Positions 7,836 to 17,494 of a stretch of 64,000 nucleotides of DNA are shown here, piece after piece. Below the pieces are notes generated by a model. It was not told the DNA's origin and did not search any database. It was given only the letters and a program-made list of their open reading frames with translations. A program made the translations under genes and the position numbers. Position 1 is the stretch's first letter; every line of letters begins with the position of its first letter. The DNA comes from Rhodohalobacter mucosus. GTDB lineage: Bacteria; Bacteroidota; Rhodothermia; Balneolales; Balneolaceae. The stretch covers positions 62,001-126,000 of the forward strand of contig NZ_QGGB01000002.1 of the NCBI RefSeq assembly GCF_003150675.1, given 5' to 3'.

Positions 7836-9556
7836 GTAAACTGCCCGTAAAGGATGAGTTGCAAAGCCGTTTTGAAATGAAAACGGTTCTTGATACCAGC
7901 CGGATGCTTATAGAGTCGAAAAGCAGTGATTTTGTACTGAGTAATTTGCTTCTCATTATCATGGGCAAGCTCTTAACCACCCGCGCTGCGGTCTTGCTTT
8001 ACGATCCGGTTAAAGACCAGTACAGAATTGAAAAATCCAAGGGTATTCACCCCCCCGAGCACATTGACATCAATCTGAATCCTGATCAGAAAGAGTGTTC
8101 CCTTCTCTACTATAAAGATCACCGGGATGAACTACCCGCACTTGCAGAAAATATGGAAGGAGCGGTCTTCTTTCCCCTTCGTACAAGCAATCATCATATT
8201 GGCTTTTTGTACCTGGGTGGCAAACCCGGCAACCAGCCCTATACAGGTAGGGAGCTGGAGTTTGTTGAAAGCCTGTGTATTATTTCATCTGTGGCTATTG
8301 CCAATACACAGCTTTTTGAAGAACTGCGGAGAACAAACCGAAAACTCGATCAGAGAATTCATGAACTGAACACACTGTTCGATCTTTCCAAGGAATTCAA
8401 CCTGCTTACTGACAGAAACAAGATCACCAATATCTTCAAATTTGCCCTGCTGGGTCAGCTTTTTGTCAGAACTTTCTTCCTTATCTACAAAACACCGGAT
8501 AAAATAGCCGTGCTGGGCCTGAGCGGACTAAAGAAAACACCGGAAAGGGATGAGTTTGAATCCATTTTTAATGAGTGCCCCACGGATATTTTTGTGCCTG
8601 ACGAAACCTTTCTGGATGAACATCCCATGATCCGGGACAACCAGATCGCCAACCTGATTGGAATAACCATACAGGGTGAAAAGGTTGCGGTAATCGGAAT
8701 CGGTAAACGGGTGAACGGTGAGCCTTTCGCTGAAACAGATTTTAATTTCCTGAAATCGCTTGCCAATCTGGCTATTGTCTCCATTCAGAAAACATATCTC
8801 CTTGAAGAACGAATCGACAAAGAGAGAATGGAAGAGGAACTCTCCATTGCCAAGTCTATCCAGCGCGGGCTGCTTCCCGACCCGATTCCGGAAATCAGCG
8901 GTGTTGACCTTGCCGCCCGCAATACCTCGTCAAGAGAAGTGGGCGGCGACTACTACGACGTGGCAACCACACCCGACGGCAACACGATAATTGCTATTGC
9001 CGATGTAACGGGCAAGGGGGTGCCGGCTGCCCTTTTAATGGCAAATCTGCAGTCCATGCTTCATGTGCTTTTGCCCGTTGATATTTCACTGGCAGAAGCC
9101 ACTGAGCGAATCAACAATTTGATTCACAGAAATACCCCCAGTGATAAATTCATTACTTTTTTCTGGGGCAAGTATATTCATGAGAAAAATATTTTCAGCT
9201 ATGTAAACGCGGGCCACAACCCGCCCCTGCTGCTCAGACGAGACTCCGATGAGTTTGAAGAGCTGAGTGATGGAGGCCTGCTTTTAGGCGCAATGGAAAC
9301 AATGATGCCCTACGATCAGGTTGAGGTGTCTCTTGAGGAAGGGGATTTGATCGTTTGTTATACTGACGGTGTCAACGAGGCTATGAACCCGGCGCAGGAT
9401 GAAGAGTATGGCGAAGAACGGCTAATGAGCTGCATCAGGGAAAATCGGGATTATCCATCCGAAGAGATCCTGAATCGCATTGAGATGGATGTTAAAGAGT
9501 TTTCCAATGACATCCTTTTTGATGATCTGACGCTTGTGATCATCAAATTACGGTAG
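7832..9556 (+). CDS. GAF-domain PP2C (SpoIIE/RsbU-type) serine phosphatase
   Basis: 574 aa. An N-terminal GAF sensor (about 20-160) is followed by a second GAF-like region (about 180-315), a coiled linker (ERIDKERMEEELSIAKSIQ) and a PP2C/SpoIIE domain (about 350-574). Metal-binding acidic residues are present in VGGDYYD (about 370-376), IADVTGKG (about 389-396), CYTDGVNEA (about 508-516) and the terminal DDLTLVII. It likely dephosphorylates the STAS protein of the same operon in response to a signal bound by GAF. Start is GTG at 7832, coupled to the previous gene. Its last 9 nt overlap the 3' end of the convergent mltF gene. Confidence 0.9.
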   Translation: MSKLPVKDELQSRFEMKTVLDTSRMLIESKSSDFVLSNLLLIIMGKLLTTRAAVLLYDPVKDQYRIEKSKGIHPPEHIDINLNPDQKECSLLYYKDHRDELPALAENMEGAVFFPLRTSNHHIGFLYLGGKPGNQPYTGRELEFVESLCIISSVAIANTQLFEELRRTNRKLDQRIHELNTLFDLSKEFNLLTDRNKITNIFKFALLGQLFVRTFFLIYKTPDKIAVLGLSGLKKTPERDEFESIFNECPTDIFVPDETFLDEHPMIRDNQIANLIGITIQGEKVAVIGIGKRVNGEPFAETDFNFLKSLANLAIVSIQKTYLLEERIDKERMEEELSIAKSIQRGLLPDPIPEISGVDLAARNTSSREVGGDYYDVATTPDGNTIIAIADVTGKGVPAALLMANLQSMLHVLLPVDISLAEATERINNLIHRNTPSDKFITFFWGKYIHEKNIFSYVNAGHNPPLLLRRDSDEFEELSDGGLLLGAMETMMPYDQVEVSLEEGDLIVCYTDGVNEAMNPAQDEEYGEERLMSCIRENRDYPSEEILNRIEMDVKEFSNDILFDDLTLVIIKLR

Positions 9557-11086
9557 TCTCGACATGCTTGTGCCGAAAACTCCTGATATGCCGCTCTGCT
9601 GCCGGTTTTCGGCAAGTGCGATCACAGCTTCATACGTTCTGTAGCGGTTCATGATCTCCTTTACGTATTGAACCGGTTCAATTCCGCGGGCAAAACCGAA
9701 TCGCGCATTCTGATAGTATCTTCTCTGCATCAGTTTCAGCAGCGCATCTGCCACATTTTCCCATTCATTGGGATTTTTGTTCTGGTCGATAGCCAGCCTT
9801 CTGGCATCTGCCATATGACCAAGCCCCACATTATATGTTGCCAGCGCCATGGCGATCATATTGGTACTGTCCATATATGAGTAGTGCATCATGTGCTCTT
9901 TCAGGATTCTGGCCCCCTCACGGATATTGACCATCGGATCGTAAAGCCGATCGTACTCCACTTCTACAAATCTTGGCATGACCTGCATAAGGCCCACGGC
10001 GCCGGCCCAGCTCTTACTTTCCGGATTAAAACTCGACTCCTGTGCAATCATGGCAGTTAACAAAAGCCAGTCGAGTTCCATGGAATCTGCAACTGCTTTT
10101 ACCATATCATCATACGGTGAAATAATTCCAAGACTCTGGAACTGCCAGTCGGGATTATAATATTCTGCCACCTGTCGGCTTTCACCGAAGTATTTTTTTC
10201 TGAGTACATTTAAAAACGTAGATCGGCGCGGACGCTCCCGGTCTTCCGTAAACCTGAAATGCTTGTAGAGAAACCGATTCATTCTGGATTCAAGATCGGG
10301 TGCATTTTTTCTGATTGCCCATGCTATTGTATCGTTTCTGGAGATTACCGGTCCTGCAAAAAGACCCTCCATATAGCGATTGGTTGCATCGAACATATTG
10401 TCATCCGCCACAGTTGCCAGGTACTCACCCTCGGCCACCTGAACCAGGGTTGTTTCGGTGTCCATCACGTCCGGAATCAGATCAATCTCAATGTCGAGGC
10501 CTCTTTCTTCAATAATCCGTGTGAGTGTAGAGTAGTAGGAGCTGTTCCGGCGTACAGAAACGGGTATTCCCGAACCGGACAGCTCTTCAAGCGTTCCGGG
10601 ATAAGCCTGTACGGAGGATGAGAAAACAAGCAGCTGATCAACCAGGTTATAGGGCCGTGTAAAGTTGACCCATTCTCTTCTCTCAGGCGTAATTGTATAG
10701 TTGGCGGCAATTACATCGCCTTCACCGCTGTTTAGCAGATCATATGGATTTTCATCATCTCCAATAATGACCACTTCAAGTGCAAGATCATTTTCACGGG
10801 CGAACTCCTTTACAAGCTCGTACTCGAATCCCACTTCAATACCCTGGTTCAGAAAATAGGTATTTGATGAATAGTGGGTAATCATCCGCAGCACGCCGCT
10901 TCGGCTGATTTCAGCAAAATCGCGCTGAACGGGCTCTGTTACGGAGAGTAATTTCTGATCGGCTTCGGCTACGGTCTCGGTTTCCTGGTCGGCCACAGTA
11001 CAGCCGCTAATCAATAAGGCTGAAAAAATAAGCGGCAGCGTAAATCCCGTTCTCTTCTCTTTTATTTTTTTTCTGTCAAGAATCAT
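9548..11086 (-). CDS. mltF: Membrane-bound lytic murein transglycosylase F
   Basis: 512 aa, close to the 518 aa of E. coli MltF. Lipoprotein signal with lipobox ISGC (Cys29), a periplasmic binding-protein type 3 domain (about 60-300) and a C-terminal SLT lysozyme-like domain (about 330-480) with catalytic Glu in AQESSFNP (about residue 350) followed by GAVGLMQVMP. It cleaves peptidoglycan to 1,6-anhydromuropeptides at the outer-membrane inner face; the N-terminal domain modulates activity by sensing muropeptides. The gene is alone and converges on the SpoIIE-type gene with a 9-nt tail overlap. Confidence 0.9.
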   Translation of the reverse strand: MILDRKKIKEKRTGFTLPLIFSALLISGCTVADQETETVAEADQKLLSVTEPVQRDFAEISRSGVLRMITHYSSNTYFLNQGIEVGFEYELVKEFARENDLALEVVIIGDDENPYDLLNSGEGDVIAANYTITPERREWVNFTRPYNLVDQLLVFSSSVQAYPGTLEELSGSGIPVSVRRNSSYYSTLTRIIEERGLDIEIDLIPDVMDTETTLVQVAEGEYLATVADDNMFDATNRYMEGLFAGPVISRNDTIAWAIRKNAPDLESRMNRFLYKHFRFTEDRERPRRSTFLNVLRKKYFGESRQVAEYYNPDWQFQSLGIISPYDDMVKAVADSMELDWLLLTAMIAQESSFNPESKSWAGAVGLMQVMPRFVEVEYDRLYDPMVNIREGARILKEHMMHYSYMDSTNMIAMALATYNVGLGHMADARRLAIDQNKNPNEWENVADALLKLMQRRYYQNARFGFARGIEPVQYVKEIMNRYRTYEAVIALAENRQQSGISGVFGTSMSRLP

Positions 11087-11410
11087 GTATTACAGGTTCG
11101 TTCCTGTTGTAATAGTCTGCCCTTCGCAGATGGTTTGTATACACCTTCCGCAAACCCCGGCAACATATTTGTCATTGATCCTGCTACGATATAACACGTC
11201 GTGAACAGTTTTCGTTTTATGCGAAGATGAGGCTCATCGCACATCAATGATCTGTTTTTTTGCTAAATCTTTATTTGGTCTCTGTGCTTAATTTCACTCT
11301 GGCGATAAATTAGGACAAATGTCTCAGAGCGACAACATTTGTTGAGATATTATAATATTATGAAATAGCTTATGTAAATGATATTACTTCACTAACACTT
11401 ATTTTACACT
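11087..11410. other. Intergenic region (324 nt) upstream of mltF
   Basis: Lies between mltF and the 3' end of the DMT exporter. It should hold the mltF promoter, but I could not pick a clear TAnnTTTG. There is an 8-bp inverted repeat ACAAATGT / ACATTTGT (11315-11322 with 11335-11342) that may end the DMT transcript. No gene seen. Confidence 0.5.
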
Positions 11411-12334
11411 CTATCTGCGATTGCGGACAAGACGCCGGGTCCATGTAAGTGCCACACCCAAAACAACAACAACCATTGCGCCAATGGAGAGTATTGAGGG
11501 AACTTCACTGAATATGAGATAGGCAGCTCCCGCCGCCACCACGGCTTCAGAAAGTACCAGGGTGGAAAGAAGTGTCGGTGAGATGTATTTGACAGCATAA
11601 TTCATCGCACCATGTCCCAGAATGGTTGGTCCTGCAGCAAGGGCTATCCCCACCCATACGGCAGTCAGTGTTATTTTCGGCACTCCCGCCGTACTGACTA
11701 TGCTGAGAACGGCACAGGTAATCGTTGCGTAGAGATAGACAAAAAACACGTAGTCTATCCATTCGGTGTGCTGTCTGATTTTACGGCCCAGCAGAAAATA
11801 ACAGACAAACACAATGGCCGCAGTTATTGCCATACCGTTTCCCAGCAACGCCTGGGGAAACTGCTCCATCTGGGAATCGTCTGCCAGCCCCAAAAGAACC
11901 GACCCGCTAAAGGCCAGAAATACTCCAACCCAGACAGGAAGCCTGAATTTCTTTTTGAAAATCAGACTTTCAGCCACGATGAGCATGACAGGGTGCATCG
12001 TAACCAGAACGGAAGCTGATGCAACCGATGTATAGTGAAGAGAACCGATCCAAAATGAAAAGTGGGCTCCCAGGCTGACCCCTGCACCCGCCAGAAGCCA
12101 TTGCGAAACCCCGCTTTGTTTAAGCTCTTCCATTGAAGCGCGCTTTGCAAACCAAAAGGGAAACAGCATAAGAACGGCAAAACCGGTTCTGAGCGCTGCA
12201 AGTGCAATGGGATCGGTTTCGAGTGAAAAACGAACCAGTATAGGCGCAAACCCAAACGTAAGCATGCCTGCGGCAAGAAAAAGAACTACCTTAAGGAGTG
12301 GGGTGTCCGTATGGTTCGCGGCCGGAACAGACAC
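11411..12334 (-). CDS. DMT-superfamily (EamA) transporter
   Basis: 307 aa with about ten hydrophobic helices forming two EamA repeats, each opening with a segment like FAPILVRFSLETDP and a conserved proline/glycine pattern (TLVLSEAVVAAGAAYLIFSEVP in repeat 2). Inner-membrane drug/metabolite exporter; substrate unknown. The start is GTG at 12334, and its G is the last base of the TAG stop of the upstream DUF4293 gene, so the two are translationally coupled. A second, only distantly similar EamA gene occurs at 19925. Confidence 0.87.
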   Translation of the reverse strand: MSVPAANHTDTPLLKVVLFLAAGMLTFGFAPILVRFSLETDPIALAALRTGFAVLMLFPFWFAKRASMEELKQSGVSQWLLAGAGVSLGAHFSFWIGSLHYTSVASASVLVTMHPVMLIVAESLIFKKKFRLPVWVGVFLAFSGSVLLGLADDSQMEQFPQALLGNGMAITAAIVFVCYFLLGRKIRQHTEWIDYVFFVYLYATITCAVLSIVSTAGVPKITLTAVWVGIALAAGPTILGHGAMNYAVKYISPTLLSTLVLSEAVVAAGAAYLIFSEVPSILSIGAMVVVVLGVALTWTRRLVRNRR

Positions 12335-12741
12335 TATCGGATCCGGTCCATCGACTTCACCAGTTCTTCATCTTTTTTTATTGACCGGCCGGCCAGCCAA
12401 TAGAACATCAGAGCCAAAACAATAAGGCCGGAGCTCAAAACCTCCTGCCACAAAAATGTTCCGAATCCGCCAAGAGAAAACAGAATTCCGGCCGAAAAAC
12501 CAATTGCCACAATTTGCATGTAGGTACCTGCTTTTACAATGCGGATTTGCAGGCTTCTGTTCTGATAGAGGAATATGGCAGCTGCTGCAATCAGGAATGC
12601 CAGAGTGAGGAATATTGCAAACCCAATGCCTATCCACCCGGCCGGATCATTTACAGCATGCCGGTATATGGGAGTAAAAAAGACGGATATGTTCAGTGCT
12701 GCTGCCAGAAAAAGATAGACAGTTTGTATTCTCTGGATCAA
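12334..12741 (-). CDS. DUF4293 family membrane protein
   Basis: 135 aa with four hydrophobic helices. The N-terminus MIQRIQTVYLFLAA is characteristic of DUF4293, a family almost confined to Bacteroidota and relatives; function unknown. The only start in frame is TTG at 12741. A TAnnTTTG-like -7 element (TATTTTTG on the minus strand, 12769-12776) lies 27 nt upstream. Stop and next start share one base with the DMT exporter gene, so the pair is an operon. Confidence 0.8.
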   Translation of the reverse strand: MIQRIQTVYLFLAAALNISVFFTPIYRHAVNDPAGWIGIGFAIFLTLAFLIAAAAIFLYQNRSLQIRIVKAGTYMQIVAIGFSAGILFSLGGFGTFLWQEVLSSGLIVLALMFYWLAGRSIKKDEELVKSMDRIR

Positions 12742-12768
12742 ACCTTCAAATTTTAATTTTCATTTCAT

Positions 12769-12776
12769 CAAAAATA
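12769..12776 (-). promoter_or_regulatory. -7 promoter element of the DUF4293/DMT operon
   Basis: TATTTTTG read on the minus strand matches TAnnTTTG. Spacing puts transcription start near 12763 and a leader of about 20 nt. No good TTTG at -33 is visible. Confidence 0.4.
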
Positions 12777-12797
12777 TGAAAAAACCTGCGAGTTCCC

Positions 12798-12823
12798 ATC
12801 CCTGAAATCACTGCTTCAGGGAT
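12798..12823 (-). terminator. Hairpin at the end of the RND efflux operon
   Basis: Perfect 9-bp stem ATCCCTGAA / TTCAGGGAT (12798-12806 with 12815-12823), 8-nt loop, 29 nt past the RND permease stop codon. A T run follows only after about 15 nt on the minus strand, so it is either a weak terminator or a 3'-end protecting hairpin. Confidence 0.45.
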
Positions 12824-12851
12824 TTCGGCACACCCGTCAGATTCGGAAGAT

Positions 12852-15800
12852 TCAGGGTACGGGTTCCTCCTCCTTTGGCTTGCTCTTTTTCTCACCATTT
12901 TGATGTATCATCTCCGACTGATCAATAATTATGGCCGGATTCACGGTACCGAACATAAACCGGTTGGTACCCCGTCTTGCTTCTTCAATCATGTAGTAAA
13001 GAACCGGGACAACAATCAGGGTGAGAAATGTTGCGAATAACAGGCCGCAAATAACCGCGATGGCCATCGGACTCCACCATGCTGCTTGCTCACCGCCCCA
13101 GTACAAATATTCACCAAGATTTGTGTAGAACTCCACGGGATCGTTTGCGAGCGTAATAAAATCGAGGTTGAAACCAATGGCGAGGGGTATCAGCCCCAGT
13201 GTGGTTGTAATTGCTGTCAAAACAACCGGCCTGAAGCGAACCATTCCACCTTGTACCAGGGCATCGTACAGCTTCATCTTATCCCTGGCCCTCAAAATAT
13301 CGATGTAATCGATCATCACGATAGCATTGTTAACAACAACTCCTGCAAGCGAAATTACCCCTATACCTGTCATGATGATTCCGAACGGCATTTGAAATAT
13401 TAAGAGCCCGTACAGAACACCCGCAATCGACATGATCACCGATGTCATCACAATAAATGGTTTTGAAATTGAATTAAACTGAGATATCAGAATAAAGGCC
13501 ATAAGTCCCAGCGCAATCATAAAAGCCGTTGTAAGGAAATCCTGGGCTTCATTCTGTTCCTGCTGCTGTCCTGTCCAGCGGGTCTGAATATTTGAGGGAA
13601 GCTCCTGCAGGTATGGCTCAAGAAGCTGTTGTGCTTCCTGAAGCACAGCATTGCTGTTAAAGTTCGACCTAACATCCGCCATCACCGTAACCACCCGATC
13701 CTGATCGATGCGTTTTATCCCTCCGAATCCTTCATCCACAGTCCATTGAGCAATTTCAGAGAGCGGTATCTGCCTGCCTTCCTCTCCCATAACCGTCAGA
13801 TCATTGAGAGTGCTGAGGTCCTGCCGATATTCCTCCGCCAGCCGTACCGTAATGTCGTACTCATCATTTCCGTCGCGATACTGGGATGCTTCAACTCCGT
13901 TTATAGCCTGGCGTATGGTATTTCCAACATCGTTTGTGTTTACACCGAAAATGGAGGCCATCTCCCTGTCGACCGTAATTCTCATTTCGGGCCGCGCTTC
14001 GGGTAAGTCCGTCTCAAGGCCATCCAGCTTGCCGTAGATTGGATCATTTTCCAGAATCCGCAGAATTTCTTCGGAAATGCCCTGGAGCCCTTCAAGATCC
14101 TGACCCACAATCTCCAGGTTAATTGGTTTTCCGGTCGGCGGACCGTCTTGCTGCCGTTCCACTGTGATTTCTGCTCCGGCCAGATCCACAGGCAGAATTT
14201 CTCTCAGCTCCTCTATGGATTCGAATGTACTTCCTTCCCGCTGATTATAATCCACGAAATTCAATACAATCGTACCTCTGTTGGTTGTATTGCCCCCGCC
14301 AAAATCCATTCCGCTGGAAATGGGCGCCCCGGCCGTCGTAACCATCGTTTCAACATCACCGAAATTGTCGATAGACCTGGCACGGCGCTCCAGTTCCTCC
14401 GCAATCTGCCTTGTAAATTCCACATTGGTGCCGGGCGGAGTTTCTATCTGGGCATATACCCTGGATGGAGGAATATCCTCCGGGAAAAATTCGATCCCAT
14501 GATTGTATAGGGCAAATACCACTACACTTGAAATGAGAAGCAGAAGAGTGAGCCCAAGTACGGTAAAACGGTGTTTCAGTGACCACTTGAGTGTTGACTT
14601 ATACCGCGTAAGTACCTGGTTCAGACCCTCTTTTTGCCACCAGATACTCACCGGTTTTAGCAACAGCCTGTAACTGATTACAAGAAGTATCGATATCACG
14701 GCAAACATAATCCAGAATACCGGATTTCCAAGTGAAAGAAGAATCAGCAGCACCAAGCCAACAGAGTAGAGTACTTTTTTCCCTGAAGATGTAAGGGCTG
14801 CCTTGGTTCCCGTATCCGTCGTCTCCAGCTTCATGAAAACCGCACAAAGAACCGGATTTATCACCAGTCCCACAAAAAGTGAACTGCTCAGCGTAATGAT
14901 CAGCGTAATGGGCAGATACGACATGAAATCGCCCACGATACCGGGCCAAAAAGCAATGGGAAGAAATGCTGCCAGGGTTGTCGTGGTGCCCGCAATAATC
15001 GGCATGGCTACCTCACCGGTTCCTTTCTTAGCCGCTTCAAAGTTCCCGAAGCCCTCTTCCAGATACCTGAAAATATTCTCAACTACAACAATTGCATTGT
15101 CAACCAGCATACCAAGCGCAAGGATGAGTGAGAAAAGTACAATCATATTCATCGTTATGCCGGCGAATTGAAGAATCACAAACGACATAAACATCGACAA
15201 TGGAATCGAAATACCAACAAATGACGCATTTCTGACCCCCAGGAAAAAGAAGAGAACGCCAATGACCAGCAATAAGCCCGAAATGATATTATTCTCGAGA
15301 CTGCTGACCATCATTTCGATATCCTCACTCATATCCGATGTAACCCGAATTTCCGTAGACGGCGGCATAGAAGGACGTTCTCTCGCGATAATCTGCTGAA
15401 CGGCCTGTGAGGTTTCAATGATGTTGGTTCCGGTTCGTTTCTTAACTGATAGGGTAATAACGGGAGCGCTGTCGAGGTACGCATAGGATTCCCTCTCCTT
15501 TTCGCCGAACGTTACCGTTGCCACATCCCGGATATAGATAGGACGATCATTTGGTGCATCAATAATAATATCTTCGATGGGTCCGGGGTCATCATACTCG
15601 CCGGGTACACGCATTAGAAATTTACGGTTCCCCACATCCACCGTTCCCGCAGGTATCGTTACATTTTCGTTTTGAATGGCAACGATGATATCTCCAAATG
15701 AGACACCGTAGTATTTCATCATCTGCAGGTCAACATCAACCTGGACCTCCTTTTCCAGTCCGCCGGCCAGATCCACTTCCAGCACCTGCGGAATGGTTTC

Positions 15801-16355
15801 CAGCCTTTCCTGCAGGTCTTCGGCAACCACTTTCAGCTCTTCCAGGCCATACGTACCCGATACATTCACCTGCATAATGGGAAATTCAGACACGTTGATC
15901 TCCTCAATCATCGGGTCCTCTGCCTCTGCAGGCAGTTCGGGTTTTGCCAGGTCGACTTTCTCCCTCACTTTTTGAAGGGCTTCATCAATATTCACATCCG
16001 TATTGAATTCAACGTTGATGCTAGAGTACCCTTCAGCAGTTGTAGAGGTCATCTGCTTGATGTCGGATATGCCCGATAGTTCTTCTTCAAGTTTACGGGT
16101 AATCAGGGCTTCCATATCCACCGGACTAACCCCCGGGTAGGTTGTAATAACGATCACATTCGGGATGGTAATATCCGGCTGTGCCTCCTTGGGAATGGTC
16201 ATGTACGATTGGATCCCCATGACGGCAATCAGGAAAATCAGAACCAATACGCTGATCCTGTTATCGATTGAGAAAGAGGTAAGCCTGAACTCTTTGCGTT
16301 CCCCGATGGATTCATCAGACTTTTTAACAGGTGAATTTTTAGGATTCTCGTTCAT
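12852..16355 (-). CDS. RND efflux permease (HAE1-type, modified proton relay)
   Basis: 1167 aa, longer than AcrB (1049). Typical RND layout: TM1 near 30-50, large periplasmic loop, TM2-6, second half duplicated. Two extra hydrophobic segments (about 530-570) lie between the halves, and the last periplasmic loop before the final helices carries an insertion rich in aromatic residues (EYLYWGGEQAAWW). The TM4 relay motif reads GMLVDNAIVVVEN (about residue 418-419), so the second Asp of AcrB (Asp408) is Asn, and the TM10 motif reads VVVNNAIVMID, so the Lys940 equivalent is Asn. Third structural gene of the tetR-tolC-adaptor-permease operon. Confidence 0.9.
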   Translation of the reverse strand: MNENPKNSPVKKSDESIGERKEFRLTSFSIDNRISVLVLIFLIAVMGIQSYMTIPKEAQPDITIPNVIVITTYPGVSPVDMEALITRKLEEELSGISDIKQMTSTTAEGYSSINVEFNTDVNIDEALQKVREKVDLAKPELPAEAEDPMIEEINVSEFPIMQVNVSGTYGLEELKVVAEDLQERLETIPQVLEVDLAGGLEKEVQVDVDLQMMKYYGVSFGDIIVAIQNENVTIPAGTVDVGNRKFLMRVPGEYDDPGPIEDIIIDAPNDRPIYIRDVATVTFGEKERESYAYLDSAPVITLSVKKRTGTNIIETSQAVQQIIARERPSMPPSTEIRVTSDMSEDIEMMVSSLENNIISGLLLVIGVLFFFLGVRNASFVGISIPLSMFMSFVILQFAGITMNMIVLFSLILALGMLVDNAIVVVENIFRYLEEGFGNFEAAKKGTGEVAMPIIAGTTTTLAAFLPIAFWPGIVGDFMSYLPITLIITLSSSLFVGLVINPVLCAVFMKLETTDTGTKAALTSSGKKVLYSVGLVLLILLSLGNPVFWIMFAVISILLVISYRLLLKPVSIWWQKEGLNQVLTRYKSTLKWSLKHRFTVLGLTLLLLISSVVVFALYNHGIEFFPEDIPPSRVYAQIETPPGTNVEFTRQIAEELERRARSIDNFGDVETMVTTAGAPISSGMDFGGGNTTNRGTIVLNFVDYNQREGSTFESIEELREILPVDLAGAEITVERQQDGPPTGKPINLEIVGQDLEGLQGISEEILRILENDPIYGKLDGLETDLPEARPEMRITVDREMASIFGVNTNDVGNTIRQAINGVEASQYRDGNDEYDITVRLAEEYRQDLSTLNDLTVMGEEGRQIPLSEIAQWTVDEGFGGIKRIDQDRVVTVMADVRSNFNSNAVLQEAQQLLEPYLQELPSNIQTRWTGQQQEQNEAQDFLTTAFMIALGLMAFILISQFNSISKPFIVMTSVIMSIAGVLYGLLIFQMPFGIIMTGIGVISLAGVVVNNAIVMIDYIDILRARDKMKLYDALVQGGMVRFRPVVLTAITTTLGLIPLAIGFNLDFITLANDPVEFYTNLGEYLYWGGEQAAWWSPMAIAVICGLLFATFLTLIVVPVLYYMIEEARRGTNRFMFGTVNPAIIIDQSEMIHQNGEKKSKPKEEEPVP

Positions 16356-16383
16356 TGTATTATTCTCTTTTTCTGAACCTGTA

Positions 16384-17463
16384 TTAATTTAGAGCGGTGC
16401 TCTCGCTGTCCCGGTTTTCCACGGTGTTGATTCGCGTTCCGTTTTCCAGGTATGATGATCCTATGGTAATCAGTACATCACCCGGATTGATTCCGTTGGT
16501 GACCACCGTTTGATTTTCAAACGAAGGGCCCATCTGAATCTCTCTTTCGACGGCAATTTTCTCTCCCTGATCATTACTTCCCTCCACGTACACGACGTAC
16601 CTGTTCTCCTTCTGAAAGAGGAACTCTTCATTCACTATCATTACATCTTCCATGTACTGGGTTCTTATCCGCACGTTCGCGATCATTTCAAGCTTAACGT
16701 TCTGCAACTCTTCCGGCAGGTCGATATCCACCCTGAATGTTCGATTCATAGGGTCTATTGTATTTCCAATAAATGTGACCGGCAGCGTGTATCTCTTATC
16801 GGGCTCATAGTTGAACCAGATTTCGGCCATATCACCCATATCAACGGCATTGGAATACCTTGCGGGTACACCCAGCCTTATTTTTTTCTCTTCCCCATCC
16901 ACAATTCTGAATACAGGAGATCCAATAGAAACCATGGATCCCTGTTCGGCAAGTACATTTTCTATCGTGCCGGAAAATGGTGCTTTGATAACACTGTTCT
17001 CAAGATTGATTCTGGCCGATTCAAGCTGTGAGAGATTTTGCTCATAGGTATAGCGTGCATTGATCACGTCAATCTCCGAGCCAATATCATCATTCTCAAA
17101 CAGGCGCTGGAGTCGTTCGTAGTTTTCCCGCGACTGGTTGGTGGCGGCTTCCAGGCGTCTCACTTCCTGACGCAGCTGGCGGTTGTCGAGCCTCACAACG
17201 GGTTCTCCGGACCGGACATCCTGCCCCTCCCTTCTGATCACCTCATCCACCACACCCGAAACTTCGGCAGCAACGATTACATCCCCTGTAGAGGTGACCG
17301 TTCCCACCTGTCTCAGGTAGCTCTCAAATAATTCTGGTTGCAGCATCTCGGTTTCCACATCTACGGTGCGCACCTCTCTTTCAGTTACTTCTGCCTGTTC
17401 TGTGCAAGAACTCGCACCCAGCAGGATTGTCAGTATTATCAGCGCGAAGGTATTCGTTTTCAT
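16384..17463 (-). CDS. RND efflux periplasmic adaptor (membrane fusion protein)
   Basis: 359 aa from ATG 17463. Lipoprotein signal with lipobox ASSC, then barrel-sandwich/lipoyl half (GTVTSTGDVIVAAEVSG), a helical hairpin (RRLEAATNQSRENYERLQ), second lipoyl half (APFSGTIENVLAEQGSMV) and beta-barrel and membrane-proximal domains. It bridges the RND permease (28 nt downstream) and the TolC-like channel gene (just upstream). The open frame extends to a GTG at 17490 and an ATG at 17472; I prefer 17463 because it gives a normal lipoprotein signal. Confidence 0.88.
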   Translation of the reverse strand: MKTNTFALIILTILLGASSCTEQAEVTEREVRTVDVETEMLQPELFESYLRQVGTVTSTGDVIVAAEVSGVVDEVIRREGQDVRSGEPVVRLDNRQLRQEVRRLEAATNQSRENYERLQRLFENDDIGSEIDVINARYTYEQNLSQLESARINLENSVIKAPFSGTIENVLAEQGSMVSIGSPVFRIVDGEEKKIRLGVPARYSNAVDMGDMAEIWFNYEPDKRYTLPVTFIGNTIDPMNRTFRVDIDLPEELQNVKLEMIANVRIRTQYMEDVMIVNEEFLFQKENRYVVYVEGSNDQGEKIAVEREIQMGPSFENQTVVTNGINPGDVLITIGSSYLENGTRINTVENRDSESTALN

Positions 17464-17494
17464 CTTTTCCATTGAAAATATCAGTTTCACTTAC

